Source: an uncultured Ruminococcus sp. (GTDB lineage: Bacteria; Bacillota; Clostridia; Oscillospirales; Acutalibacteraceae). From it: a stretch of 12,746 nt of DNA. The stretch lies in assembly GCA_902772795.1 (NCBI GenBank), contig CACYBZ010000042.1:1-12746 (forward strand), in the 5' to 3' direction. The position numbers and the translations under genes were made by a program. The notes beneath the pieces are model-generated. The model made no database searches. It was given only the letters and a program-made list of their open reading frames with translations, and was not told where the DNA came from. Positions 1 to 6,411 of this stretch are shown piece by piece (positions within the stretch are counted from its first letter, which is position 1; each line of letters starts with the position of its first letter).

Positions 1-83
1 CTTAAAGTTTCGGTCAAGCCTTTTTAAAGGCTTGCGGGGTTCAGGGGCGGAGCCCCTGATGGGGTTGAGGGGCAAAGCCCCTC
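1..83 (+). repeat. Hairpin repeat copy A, cut by the window edge
   Basis: Three close hairpins are visible: AAGCCTTT-TT-AAAGGCTT at 16-33, TCAGGGGC-GGA-GCCCCTGA at 41-59 and GAGGGGC-AAA-GCCCCTC at 67-83. Bases 1-59 are identical to 11940-11998 in the same orientation (copy B). The repeat ends about 40 bp before spoIIAA, so any spoIIA promoter lies inside or upstream of it. No coding potential is evident. It is either a non-coding REP-like element or a transcribed structured leader. Confidence 0.85.
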
Positions 84-123
84 ACAAACAAAAATCAGAA
101 AAGAAAGGGAAGGTATCACAAAT

Positions 124-453
124 ATGTATGTTCAGACAGTTCTGGCAAAGGGGGATTTGACCGCCATGCTTGTGGGAGATATCGACCACCACACTGCCAG
201 AGAAATGCGTAAGGAAATTGATGCACTGGTAGAAAAATATCACCCTGTTTTACTCAGACTGGATTTTTCCACCGTCGGATTTATGGACAGTTCGGGAATA
301 GGTCTTATCATGGGTCGCTATCGGCTGATGCACTTAATCGGAGGGAGAGTACTGGTGTGCAATGTTCCCGCTCACCTCAAAAGAATGATGGAACTTTCGG
401 GAATAGGTTCACTCGGTATTCTGGAGTACAAGGGAAAGGAAGTCCACAAATGA
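124..453 (+). CDS. spoIIAA: SpoIIAA, anti-anti-sigma factor F (STAS domain)
   Basis: This 109-aa protein is a single STAS domain, the usual length for the family. The signature MDSSGIGLIMGRYR (54-67) contains the site phosphorylated by SpoIIAB in Bacillus; Ser57 here corresponds to B. subtilis Ser58. Unphosphorylated SpoIIAA binds SpoIIAB and frees sigma F in the forespore. The ATG at 124 follows an AGGGAAGG ribosome binding site (106-113). The stop codon overlaps the spoIIAB start (ATGA), and the three-gene order spoIIAA-spoIIAB-sigF confirms the assignment. I found no clear sigma-A or sigma-H promoter between repeat A and the gene. Confidence 0.96.
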   Translation: MYVQTVLAKGDLTAMLVGDIDHHTAREMRKEIDALVEKYHPVLLRLDFSTVGFMDSSGIGLIMGRYRLMHLIGGRVLVCNVPAHLKRMMELSGIGSLGILEYKGKEVHK

Positions 454-899
454 AAATCATCAACGAAATGAAATTAATATTCGACAGCAGAAGTATCAAC
501 GAATCTTTTGCCAGAAGTGCAGTGGCAGGGTTTCTCATTCAGACAGACCCCACCATTGCCGAACTCAACGACGTAAAAACAGCTGTTTCCGAAGCTGTCA
601 CGAATTGCGTTGTACACGCCTATAAGGATACAATAGGAAAAATCACCGTCAAGGTACAGATTACGGATAATAACAGAGTTATCCTGCAGGTAACAGACAA
701 GGGACTTGGCATACCCGATATCAGACAGGCTATGCAACCGTTGTTCACCACAGGCGGAAATGAAAGGGCAGGACTGGGATTTGCTGTCATGCAGAGTTTC
801 ATGGACAACGTGAAAGTGATATCCAAAGTCGGCAAAGGAACAACCGTCACAATGGAAAAATACATAATGCCCAAAGTTTCCGAGAAAAAAACACCATGA
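450..899 (+). CDS. spoIIAB: SpoIIAB, anti-sigma F factor / serine kinase
   Basis: This 149-aa GHKL-fold protein binds sigma F and, using ATP, phosphorylates SpoIIAA. The N-box EAVTNCVVHAY (48-58) holds the expected Glu and Asn. The G1 box is DKGLGIPD (83-90). The ATP-lid/G2 region runs PLFTTGGNERAGLGF (97-111). The start at 450 is chosen over an upstream in-frame ATG at 357 because it is preceded by AGGGAAAGGA (431-440), overlaps the spoIIAA stop as ATGA, and gives the family's normal length. The last codon overlaps the sigF start in the same way, which suggests coupled translation and balanced stoichiometry of the three partners. Confidence 0.96.
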   Translation: MKIINEMKLIFDSRSINESFARSAVAGFLIQTDPTIAELNDVKTAVSEAVTNCVVHAYKDTIGKITVKVQITDNNRVILQVTDKGLGIPDIRQAMQPLFTTGGNERAGLGFAVMQSFMDNVKVISKVGKGTTVTMEKYIMPKVSEKKTP

Positions 900-1546
900 A
901 CAGAGCCGAATTCATTGAAAACAATTTAGGACTTGTCTATGCATGTGCCAACCGTTTCCGCAACAGGGGCATTGAATTCGACGACCTTTACAGTGCAGGG
1001 TGTATAGGTCTGATAAAGGCTACCGATAACTTTGACGAAAATCGTGGTGTCTGTTTTTCTACCTATGCCGTACCCGTCATTCTGGGTGAAATCAAGAAAT
1101 TATTCCGTGACAGTTCAGCCGTCAAAGTCAGTCGGAGTATCAAAGAACTTTCCTTGAAAATTCATCGTACCATACGGGAATTTCAGCTTGTCAACGGCTA
1201 TGAACCGTCCGTCAATCAGCTTGCCGAAATGCTGGATACAGACCCTCAGCAGATTGTCTATGCACTCAACGCCACCGTAACGCCGACATCGCTCACGGCT
1301 GACAGCGAAAATGAAGAAAAACAGTTCGATATTCCCATATCGTCCCACGAGGAGAAAATTACCGAAATTCTTGCTTTGCGACAAATAATCGGTCAGCTTG
1401 ACAGTACGGAAAAAGAAATACTTCGTCTGCGTTTTTTTCAGAACAAGACACAGAGCGAAACAGGACAGCTGTTGTCCATGTCGCAGGTGCAGATATCAAG
1501 AAAAGAGAAAAAAATTCTGGAAAAACTACGGAAAAATCTGCAATGA
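896..1546 (+). CDS. sigF: RNA polymerase sporulation sigma factor F
   Basis: This 216-aa sigma-70 family protein has region 2 at about 28-72 (FDDLYSAGCIGLIKA, then FSTYAVPVILGEI), region 3 after it, and region 4 with helix-turn-helix near 170-210 (KTQSETGQLLSMSQVQISR). It should direct early forespore transcription when released from SpoIIAB. Position third in the spoIIA operon favours SigF over its paralogue SigG. It lacks roughly the first 35-40 residues of B. subtilis SigF (comparison from memory) and starts directly at the helix corresponding to LLIEKNMRLV. No Shine-Dalgarno is visible before the ATG, so translation probably depends on coupling through the ATGA overlap with spoIIAB. No convincing terminator follows. 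Confidence 0.93.
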   Translation: MNRAEFIENNLGLVYACANRFRNRGIEFDDLYSAGCIGLIKATDNFDENRGVCFSTYAVPVILGEIKKLFRDSSAVKVSRSIKELSLKIHRTIREFQLVNGYEPSVNQLAEMLDTDPQQIVYALNATVTPTSLTADSENEEKQFDIPISSHEEKITEILALRQIIGQLDSTEKEILRLRFFQNKTQSETGQLLSMSQVQISRKEKKILEKLRKNLQ

Positions 1547-1633
1547 ACAGGGCATAATGTCTGGAATAATTTGTCATTATTTGTTGAAATATAACATAAT
1601 TGTGTACAGAAATTCGTTTATTGAAAAAAATAG

Positions 1634-1662
1634 TTGAAATTTGCCGTAATCCATAGTAGAAT
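1634..1662 (+). promoter_or_regulatory. Sigma-A-like promoter of the deacetylase gene
   Basis: The -35 box TTGAAA (1634-1639) and -10 box TAGAAT (1657-1662) are separated by exactly 17 bp. The expected start site is about 1668-1670, at or inside the first possible ATG of the gene, so the message would be leaderless or have a roughly 10-nt leader. The rest of 1547-1633 is AT-rich and shows nothing else I can support. Confidence 0.7.
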
Positions 1663-1679
1663 AAATTATGGTGATAGTT

Positions 1680-2924
1680 ATGGCTAATCTTGAAGAACGA
1701 GCGAGAGACGAAAGATACAGACAGAGAAGACGGGAAAGACTGAGAAAAAAAAGAGAACGTGAAAGACGCAGACGGAAAATCATGTTGGTTCTGACAGCTG
1801 TTGTTCTTGTCCTGGTAATTGTTTTGCTGGTGAAGCTGTTGTCCAGTTGCAAAGTGAAAACAGGAGAAGAAGCCGATGTCAATGCCACACAAGCCACAGA
1901 AGAAATGACGCAGGCAAGCCCTGTCCGATTTGTAGAAAGTGCGATGGAACTGGCTATCGGCAAAGCAGTGAAACCGATGATTCAGGACGGCAACAATCAG
2001 GAAATTTCAGATTTTGTATTGCAGTCACAAGATGAAAGCATTGTCAAAGTCAATGAAAACAACGAAATTGTTGCGAAGAAGGCAGGCGATGCCACCGTTA
2101 TCTGTACGACCGCAGACGGCAGAACGGCAGAATGTCATGTACACGTTATTCAGATGTCGGGGAAAAAGATACGCACAGACTTAGACCCCGAAAAACCTAT
2201 GGTGGCACTTACTTTTGATGACGGCCCTAATGGCAGTAATACCACATCAATTCTGGATTCCCTCAACAAACATAACGGAAGAGCGACTTTTTTCATGGCA
2301 GGCTATAAAATAAGTGACCAGCCTGACATTGTCAGAATGGTTTTTGAACAGGGACATGAAGTAGCAAATCATTCCCGTGACCATCTCTATGCCAATGACC
2401 TGACAGAAAGTCAGCAGGAAGAACAGATGGAGTCTGTCAATCAGCAAATCAAGTCCATTACGGGCGAAGAACCGACACTGTTCCGTTGTCCGGGCGGTAT
2501 AGAGGGAGAGTATTATCAGAAAAGTAAAATGCCCCTTATTTCGTGGTCGATAGATACTCTGGACTGGAAAACAAAGAATACACAGTCCACCTATAACGCT
2601 ATTACGAAAGTATTTGAAAAAGGTTTTAATCTTGACGGCGATATTGTCTTAATGCACGACTTACAGGATTCCACACCTGATGCTGTGGAACTGATTTGTA
2701 AGTATCTGGACGAAAAAGGTTATCAGATGGTAACTGTTTCCGAGCTTGCCCATTATCGTGGCGTGGAAATGCAGGGCGGACAGATTTATAACCATTTCTA
2801 TAAAGATGAACCTGTATCTGATAACTCTGACGACGACAGTAACAACGACAGCGAAACTTTTACGCAGACAGAACAGAACAATGATGAGGAAGAAAACTCT
2901 GCTGAAAATCAGGAAGAAGACTGA
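1680..2924 (+). CDS. Membrane-anchored polysaccharide deacetylase with Big2 and NodB domains
   Basis: This 414-aa protein has four parts. Residues 5-33 are a strongly basic Arg-rich cytoplasmic segment, followed by one membrane helix (about 34-53). A Big2-like beta domain spans about 80-158 (ESIVKVNENNEIVAKKAGDA). The NodB catalytic domain spans about 170-360, and an acidic Asp/Glu/Asn tail runs from 376 to the end. NodB motifs are TFDDGP (178-183), metal-binding HSRDH (231-235), RCPGG (269-273), DTLDW (292-296) and MHD (325-327), so it should be an active metal-dependent N-deacetylase outside the membrane, probably acting on peptidoglycan. An in-frame ATG at 1668 is possible; 1680 is preferred because GGTGA lies 5 nt before it. 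It sits next to the spoIIA operon, but its promoter looks vegetative, so a PdaA-like spore-cortex role is only a guess. Confidence 0.88.
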   Translation: MANLEERARDERYRQRRRERLRKKRERERRRRKIMLVLTAVVLVLVIVLLVKLLSSCKVKTGEEADVNATQATEEMTQASPVRFVESAMELAIGKAVKPMIQDGNNQEISDFVLQSQDESIVKVNENNEIVAKKAGDATVICTTADGRTAECHVHVIQMSGKKIRTDLDPEKPMVALTFDDGPNGSNTTSILDSLNKHNGRATFFMAGYKISDQPDIVRMVFEQGHEVANHSRDHLYANDLTESQQEEQMESVNQQIKSITGEEPTLFRCPGGIEGEYYQKSKMPLISWSIDTLDWKTKNTQSTYNAITKVFEKGFNLDGDIVLMHDLQDSTPDAVELICKYLDEKGYQMVTVSELAHYRGVEMQGGQIYNHFYKDEPVSDNSDDDSNNDSETFTQTEQNNDEEENSAENQEED

Positions 2925-2934
2925 CAAAAAAATA

Positions 2935-2980
2935 TCAGCGTCCGACTACATAATTATGTGAGTCGGACGCTGACTTTTTT
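2935..2980. terminator. Bidirectional intrinsic terminator between convergent genes
   Basis: A perfect 13-bp stem, TCAGCGTCCGACT (2935-2947) with AGTCGGACGCTGA (2961-2973), is followed by C and six T on the + strand. Seven A at 2926-2932 give a U-run on the - strand. The 13-nt loop itself contains the palindrome ACATAATTATGT. It should stop the deacetylase transcript and also the - strand lipase unit. Confidence 0.92.
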
Positions 2981-2993
2981 ATAGGTAAAAAAC

Positions 2994-3056
2994 CAAAAGT
3001 TTTGGTCAGGCCTTGGGGGTGGCTTGTGGAGTTCAGGGGCAACGCCACTGACACAG
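2994..3056 (+). repeat. Hairpin repeat copy C, degenerate
   Basis: This stretch follows the module order of copies A and B: an AAAGTTTTGGTCAGGCC-type lead, then GGCTTG, GAGTTCAGGGGC and CACTGACA. The GC hairpin CAGGGGC-AAC-GCCACTG has one mismatch, and the preceding AGGCC/GGCTT hairpin has lost most of its pairing. It sits just inside the terminator, downstream of the lipase stop, and looks like a decaying member of the family. Confidence 0.7.
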
Positions 3057-3068
3057 GACGAACCTCAC

Positions 3069-4421
3069 CTAAAAGCCCTGCTGTCGAAGTTCGGAAAGCA
3101 TATTGACATAAAATTCCCGTACATCGAAGCCCTTAATGTCTTCTCTGTTAAGGTCAATAACGTCAGCGTGAGAAATTCCTCGTTTTCCCTTGGTGGTGAG
3201 ATAGGTGTACTGCTCACCAAATGAAAAAGACGTTTCGGCAACAAGACCATCATTATCGTTGTCAAAGAATTTGACCAGATGATAAGAAAAATTCAACGGA
3301 AATCTTCCGCCTGTAGCTCGGTTCAGCTTAGACCCTACACTACGATAAGATACTTTGGTACTGTCATGGATATTTTTGTTGAACTCATCACAGTATTTTG
3401 CTGTCAGACAGGAAACGGCAGAAAGAAAATCAGGGTTAGTATCTCCCAGTTTTTTCAGAGCGGAATTATATTTGTCAGCGATACCGTTGGTTACTTTTTC
3501 GGGAAGTTTAGTCAGCAGATATTCCGCAAAATGACAGCCACGGTGCGGTGTATTGACTGTAGTGAGTGTTGCCACATAATCATCACACCCCAGCTCACTT
3601 ATGGCATATCGGCAGTCCAGTCCGCCTTTGGAGTGAGCAATGATATTCAGTTTTCCGCAGTTGGTCGAACGGACAATTTCCCTGATTCTTTCAGCAAGTT
3701 CCCTGCCACTGTCCTCTATGGAAAGTGCGGACTGGTGATTACCGTAATAGACAGTGGCACCGTTTTCTATCAGTTCTTCGGGAATACGTCCCCAGTAGTT
3801 GAAATACTGACTGTCACGGAAAAACACACCGTGAACAAACAATATCGGATATTTTGTGGCACAGACCTTTTCCCCCTGACGGGAAAGATTGCGTAAATGA
3901 CGGTAAATTTCCAGGTTGACTTCCGGTGTGACAATTCGGATAATCTTAATCAGCAGAAACCATCTTACTACGGGAACAAACAGGAATATCAGCAGAAGAA
4001 CTCTGTATTTGATTCCCAGCTGGAGAGAAGTCACAAAAACGGAAATCAGTCCGTTGAGTAACAGAACGGTTTCATAAAGTATACAGATACCTGCCGAAAA
4101 CAGTAACGCAGTCAGATTATTCTGTTCCGAAAAAGCAATGATAAAGAATGTCTGGTAAACCAGAGAAACAGCAGAAGAAATCACATAATCAATCAGCAGT
4201 TCATTGCCGTGACTGCACATTCTCATTCGGAAAGAGGGATATCCTTGTTTGACTACCGAGGGGAACACATTCAGCAAAATAAATACAGGAATATTCAGTA
4301 CACTCCAGCCCCACAAATCGAACCAGTCAAAGAACAGCATGCTGTTGGGAATAAAGCAGAACAACAGCACAGAAAAAAAACGGTAAAGATGTCCGTAAAA
4401 CGGTATACGGTATGTTGTCAT
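3069..4421 (-). CDS. Membrane-anchored alpha/beta-hydrolase, triacylglycerol lipase-like
   Basis: This 450-aa protein has a hydrophobic N-terminal half with about four or five membrane segments (near 12-30, 41-58, 77-97, 105-130 and 138-160). A soluble C-terminal lipase domain starts near 190. YPILFVHGVFFRD (191-203) is the oxyanion HG strand. AHSKG (262-266) is a GxSxG variant with nucleophile Ser264 and Ala at the first position. DNDNDGLV (387-394) would supply the acid, Asp391 by analogy, and ISHAD (416-420) the catalytic His418. The layout resembles Burkholderia/Pseudomonas-type lipases, but the substrate is unknown: lipid, ester or cell-envelope acyl group. It starts 3 nt after the tsaD stop. 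Its ribosome binding site GAGGAAGG lies inside the last codons of tsaD, so it is probably translated from the same message. Confidence 0.82.
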   Translation of the reverse strand: MTTYRIPFYGHLYRFFSVLLFCFIPNSMLFFDWFDLWGWSVLNIPVFILLNVFPSVVKQGYPSFRMRMCSHGNELLIDYVISSAVSLVYQTFFIIAFSEQNNLTALLFSAGICILYETVLLLNGLISVFVTSLQLGIKYRVLLLIFLFVPVVRWFLLIKIIRIVTPEVNLEIYRHLRNLSRQGEKVCATKYPILFVHGVFFRDSQYFNYWGRIPEELIENGATVYYGNHQSALSIEDSGRELAERIREIVRSTNCGKLNIIAHSKGGLDCRYAISELGCDDYVATLTTVNTPHRGCHFAEYLLTKLPEKVTNGIADKYNSALKKLGDTNPDFLSAVSCLTAKYCDEFNKNIHDSTKVSYRSVGSKLNRATGGRFPLNFSYHLVKFFDNDNDGLVAETSFSFGEQYTYLTTKGKRGISHADVIDLNREDIKGFDVREFYVNMLSELRQQGF

Positions 4422-4424
4422 AAA

Positions 4425-5435
4425 TCAGCCTTCCTCAATGGATTTGGTCGCATAAGCGTTCAGACTCTGGTCGGCGATATTCCCCGACAGATATTCATAA
4501 TAGCCCTGAGCTCCTACCATGACAGCATTGTCACCGCAGAGATGTCTGGGTGGCATATACAGTCGGATATGTTTCTGGTCGCACAATTCCTGCAAGGAAC
4601 GTCGGAGCAGACTGTTCGCCGACACACCGCCCGCAATAACCACTGTCTTACTGTTGGTATCTTCCACCGCTTTCATCAGGTTGACCGTAAGACAGTTGAC
4701 GGCTGTTTTTCGGAACGAAGCGGATAAATCCGCCACAGGAATTTCTTTGCCTTTCTGGGAAAACTGATGGATTTTATTGATAACGGCAGTTTTCAGACCT
4801 GAAAAGCTGAAGTCATAGGGTGAGCCGTTGACTTTGGGAAACGGAAAGGAAAACGCATCGGGATTACCGTTTTCAGCGATTTTATCCAGAGCGATACCGC
4901 CTGGATAAGACATTCCCATAGTACGCCCTGCTTTGTCGAAAGCCTCGCCGACAGCATCGTCACGGGTACGACCGATGATTTTCATTCTGGTATAGTCCTC
5001 CACAAGAACAATATGACTATGACCTCCACTCACAACAAGACAGAGAAACGGTGGTTGTAAATCAGCATGGGCGACATAATTGGAAGCAATATGGGAACGC
5101 AGATGATGAGTAGGGATAAGCGGAATATTACGGGAAAGAGCAATTCCCTTGGCAAAATTGACCCCGACAAGCAAAGCCCCGATAAGACCCGGGGCATAGG
5201 TTACAGCGACAGCGTCAATATCTTCCAGTGTCAGTTGTGCCTGTGCCAGAGCTTCAGCAACAACCCCCGTAATATTTTCTGTATGTCGTCGGGAGGCGAT
5301 TTCGGGAACGACACCGCCATATAATTTATGTTCGTCCACCTGTGTGGCGACGACAGAAGAAAGTACTTTTCTGCCGTCTTCCACAACGGCACACGCCGTT
5401 TCATCGCATGAACTTTCTATGGCAAGAATTTTCAT
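4425..5435 (-). CDS. tsaD: TsaD, tRNA N6-threonylcarbamoyladenosine transferase subunit
   Basis: This 336-aa ASKHA-family protein has the family's normal length. TsaD transfers threonylcarbamoyl to A37 of ANN-decoding tRNAs together with TsaB and TsaE. Visible motifs are IESSCDETACAV (6-17), SSVVATQVDEHKLYGGVVPE (26-45), the metal-binding HLRSH (His111, His115), SGGHS (136-140), YPGG (177-180), VIAGGVSAN (266-274) and Asp302 in LCGDNA. The ATG follows an AAAGGA box about 10 nt upstream. It lies 78 nt downstream of rimI, its common neighbour, and 3 nt upstream of the lipase gene. tsaB and tsaE are not in this window and must be elsewhere in the genome. Confidence 0.97.
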   Translation of the reverse strand: MKILAIESSCDETACAVVEDGRKVLSSVVATQVDEHKLYGGVVPEIASRRHTENITGVVAEALAQAQLTLEDIDAVAVTYAPGLIGALLVGVNFAKGIALSRNIPLIPTHHLRSHIASNYVAHADLQPPFLCLVVSGGHSHIVLVEDYTRMKIIGRTRDDAVGEAFDKAGRTMGMSYPGGIALDKIAENGNPDAFSFPFPKVNGSPYDFSFSGLKTAVINKIHQFSQKGKEIPVADLSASFRKTAVNCLTVNLMKAVEDTNSKTVVIAGGVSANSLLRRSLQELCDQKHIRLYMPPRHLCGDNAVMVGAQGYYEYLSGNIADQSLNAYATKSIEEG

Positions 5436-5487
5436 GATTGTTTCGTCCTTTCTGTTCGAGAAATTTCCGTTTTTTCTGAAAGCAGAG

Positions 5488-5516
5488 TTTATATTTCTGT
5501 GATTGCCGTATGTTCA
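5488..5516 (-). promoter_or_regulatory. Possible internal promoter for tsaD
   Basis: On the - strand, TGAACA (5516-5511) and TATAAA (5493-5488) are spaced 17 bp apart, within the 78-nt gap between rimI and tsaD. The -35 box is a weak match. It could give tsaD and the lipase gene expression independent of the upstream genes. Confidence 0.35.
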
Positions 5517-5966
5517 GAAATACAGCGTCATAATCAGACCGTCCTCAGTGGGGGAGGAGTAGAAATTCTTCCGCCTGCCGACGGACTGAAACCCGAATTG
5601 TTCATAGAGGGCAACCGCTTTGACGTTGGACGGTCTTACTTCCAGAGAGATAAAGGCACAGTGTTGAGTTCGTGCATTGTCGGTCAATGTTCTGGTGAGT
5701 GCTTTCCCGATACCGTTTCCCTGAAATCCGGGAGAAACAGCAATATTATCCACATAACATTCGTCAATGACAATATGACACCCGCAATAGCCCAGAACAA
5801 GACCGTCAGGAGCTATTGCGGTAAAAAAGAAAGCACAGGTATTGGTAAGCTGATAGTCAAGACTTTGTTTTGACCAGCCGTTTTTACCGAAACATTGCCG
5901 TTCAATCTCGGCGATAGCTTCGGTATGGGGTGCACACATCGGAATAATATCAAAGTTCATTGCCAT
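5514..5966 (-). CDS. rimI: RimI-like GNAT N-acetyltransferase
   Basis: This 150-aa single-domain GNAT protein has the acetyl-CoA binding region VSPGFQGNGIGKAL and the RimI-type C-terminal signature EVRPSNVKAVALYEQFGF, followed by VGRRKNFYSSPTEDGLIM. RimI acetylates the N-terminal Ala of ribosomal protein S18 in E. coli; in Firmicutes the gene is often linked to tsaD, as here. Two start codons are possible, ATG at 5966 and ATG at 5960. Neither has a good ribosome binding site, and both overlap the end of the phosphatase gene (17 or 11 nt), so translation is probably coupled. Family assignment is strong; the actual substrate is inferred. Confidence 0.93.
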   Translation of the reverse strand: MAMNFDIIPMCAPHTEAIAEIERQCFGKNGWSKQSLDYQLTNTCAFFFTAIAPDGLVLGYCGCHIVIDECYVDNIAVSPGFQGNGIGKALTRTLTDNARTQHCAFISLEVRPSNVKAVALYEQFGFQSVGRRKNFYSSPTEDGLIMTLYF

Positions 5967-6393
5967 AGTGTTTTTTTATCAGGTCAGCCAGAACAACAAG
6001 CTTTTTATCGATATCTGCACAGCACTGCCGATAGACAGCGATATCCCCGCCGTAAGGGTCGCTGACATCGAGTACATAAATTTTGTTTTTCGGAACGTGA
6101 TATTGTTCCATGAGGGCAAAAGCGTGGCTGTACGTCATACAGACAAACAAATCCGTATTGTCAATACGTTCTGCGGTGAGTATTGTGGCGGTATGACGGG
6201 AGATATCTATATCACGTTCACGGCACACGGCAACAGCGTTTGCCGAAGCACACGCACCGTTATCCGCCATCAGTCCTGCACTGGCAACGCTGACATTGTG
6301 TAATGCCGTATCATTTTCAGCGATTTTGCGGAAAATCCCCTCCGCCATAGGACTTCGGCAGGTATTTCCCGTACAGAGAAACAGTATATTCAA
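5950..6393 (-). CDS. Low-molecular-weight phosphatase, YwlE-like (protein-arginine phosphatase type)
   Basis: This 147-aa protein has the catalytic P-loop CTGNTCRSPM (7-16), with nucleophile Cys7 and Arg13, and the general acid Asp112 in SDPYGG (111-116). The P-loop carries Thr11. In B. subtilis YwlE a Thr at this place favours phospho-arginine, whereas classical LMW tyrosine phosphatases have Ile. A protein-arginine phosphatase is therefore the better guess, opposing a McsB-type kinase not seen here. The start is TTG at 6393, fixed by AAGGAG (6407-6402) 8 nt upstream; no in-frame ATG fits. It begins 18 nt after the TraG-like gene and overlaps rimI at its end. Confidence 0.92.
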   Translation of the reverse strand: MNILFLCTGNTCRSPMAEGIFRKIAENDTALHNVSVASAGLMADNGACASANAVAVCRERDIDISRHTATILTAERIDNTDLFVCMTYSHAFALMEQYHVPKNKIYVLDVSDPYGGDIAVYRQCCADIDKKLVVLADLIKKHYGNEL

Positions 6394-6401
6394 GATAAAA
6401 A

Positions 6402-6407
6402 CTCCTT
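6402..6407 (-). promoter_or_regulatory. Ribosome binding site that fixes the TTG start of the phosphatase gene
   Basis: AAGGAG on the - strand lies 8 nt before TTG (6393-6391). The P-loop Cys must be residue 7, close to the N-terminus as in the family, so this TTG is the only sensible start. Confidence 0.8.
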
Positions 6408-6411
6408 ATGT

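Noticed and set aside
84..123. Sigma-H-type promoter directly before spoIIAA
   Set aside because: No acceptable AGGA...GAAT pair is present in this short stretch; the promoter may lie within or upstream of repeat A.
357..449. Longer SpoIIAB start at an in-frame ATG
   Set aside because: It lies wholly within spoIIAA and adds residues not found in the family; the ATG at 450 has a ribosome binding site and the ATGA overlap.
1572..1588. Small AATAAT/ATTATT hairpin as sigF terminator
   Set aside because: The stem is only 6 A-T pairs with no U-run, too weak to support.
3279..3896. 205-aa open frame on the + strand opposite the lipase gene
   Set aside because: It is a mirror of a conserved hydrolase domain, with Cys/Phe-rich composition typical of antisense frames.
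4209..4727. 172-aa open frame spanning the lipase/tsaD junction on the + strand
   Set aside because: It is antisense to two well-supported genes and has no family features.
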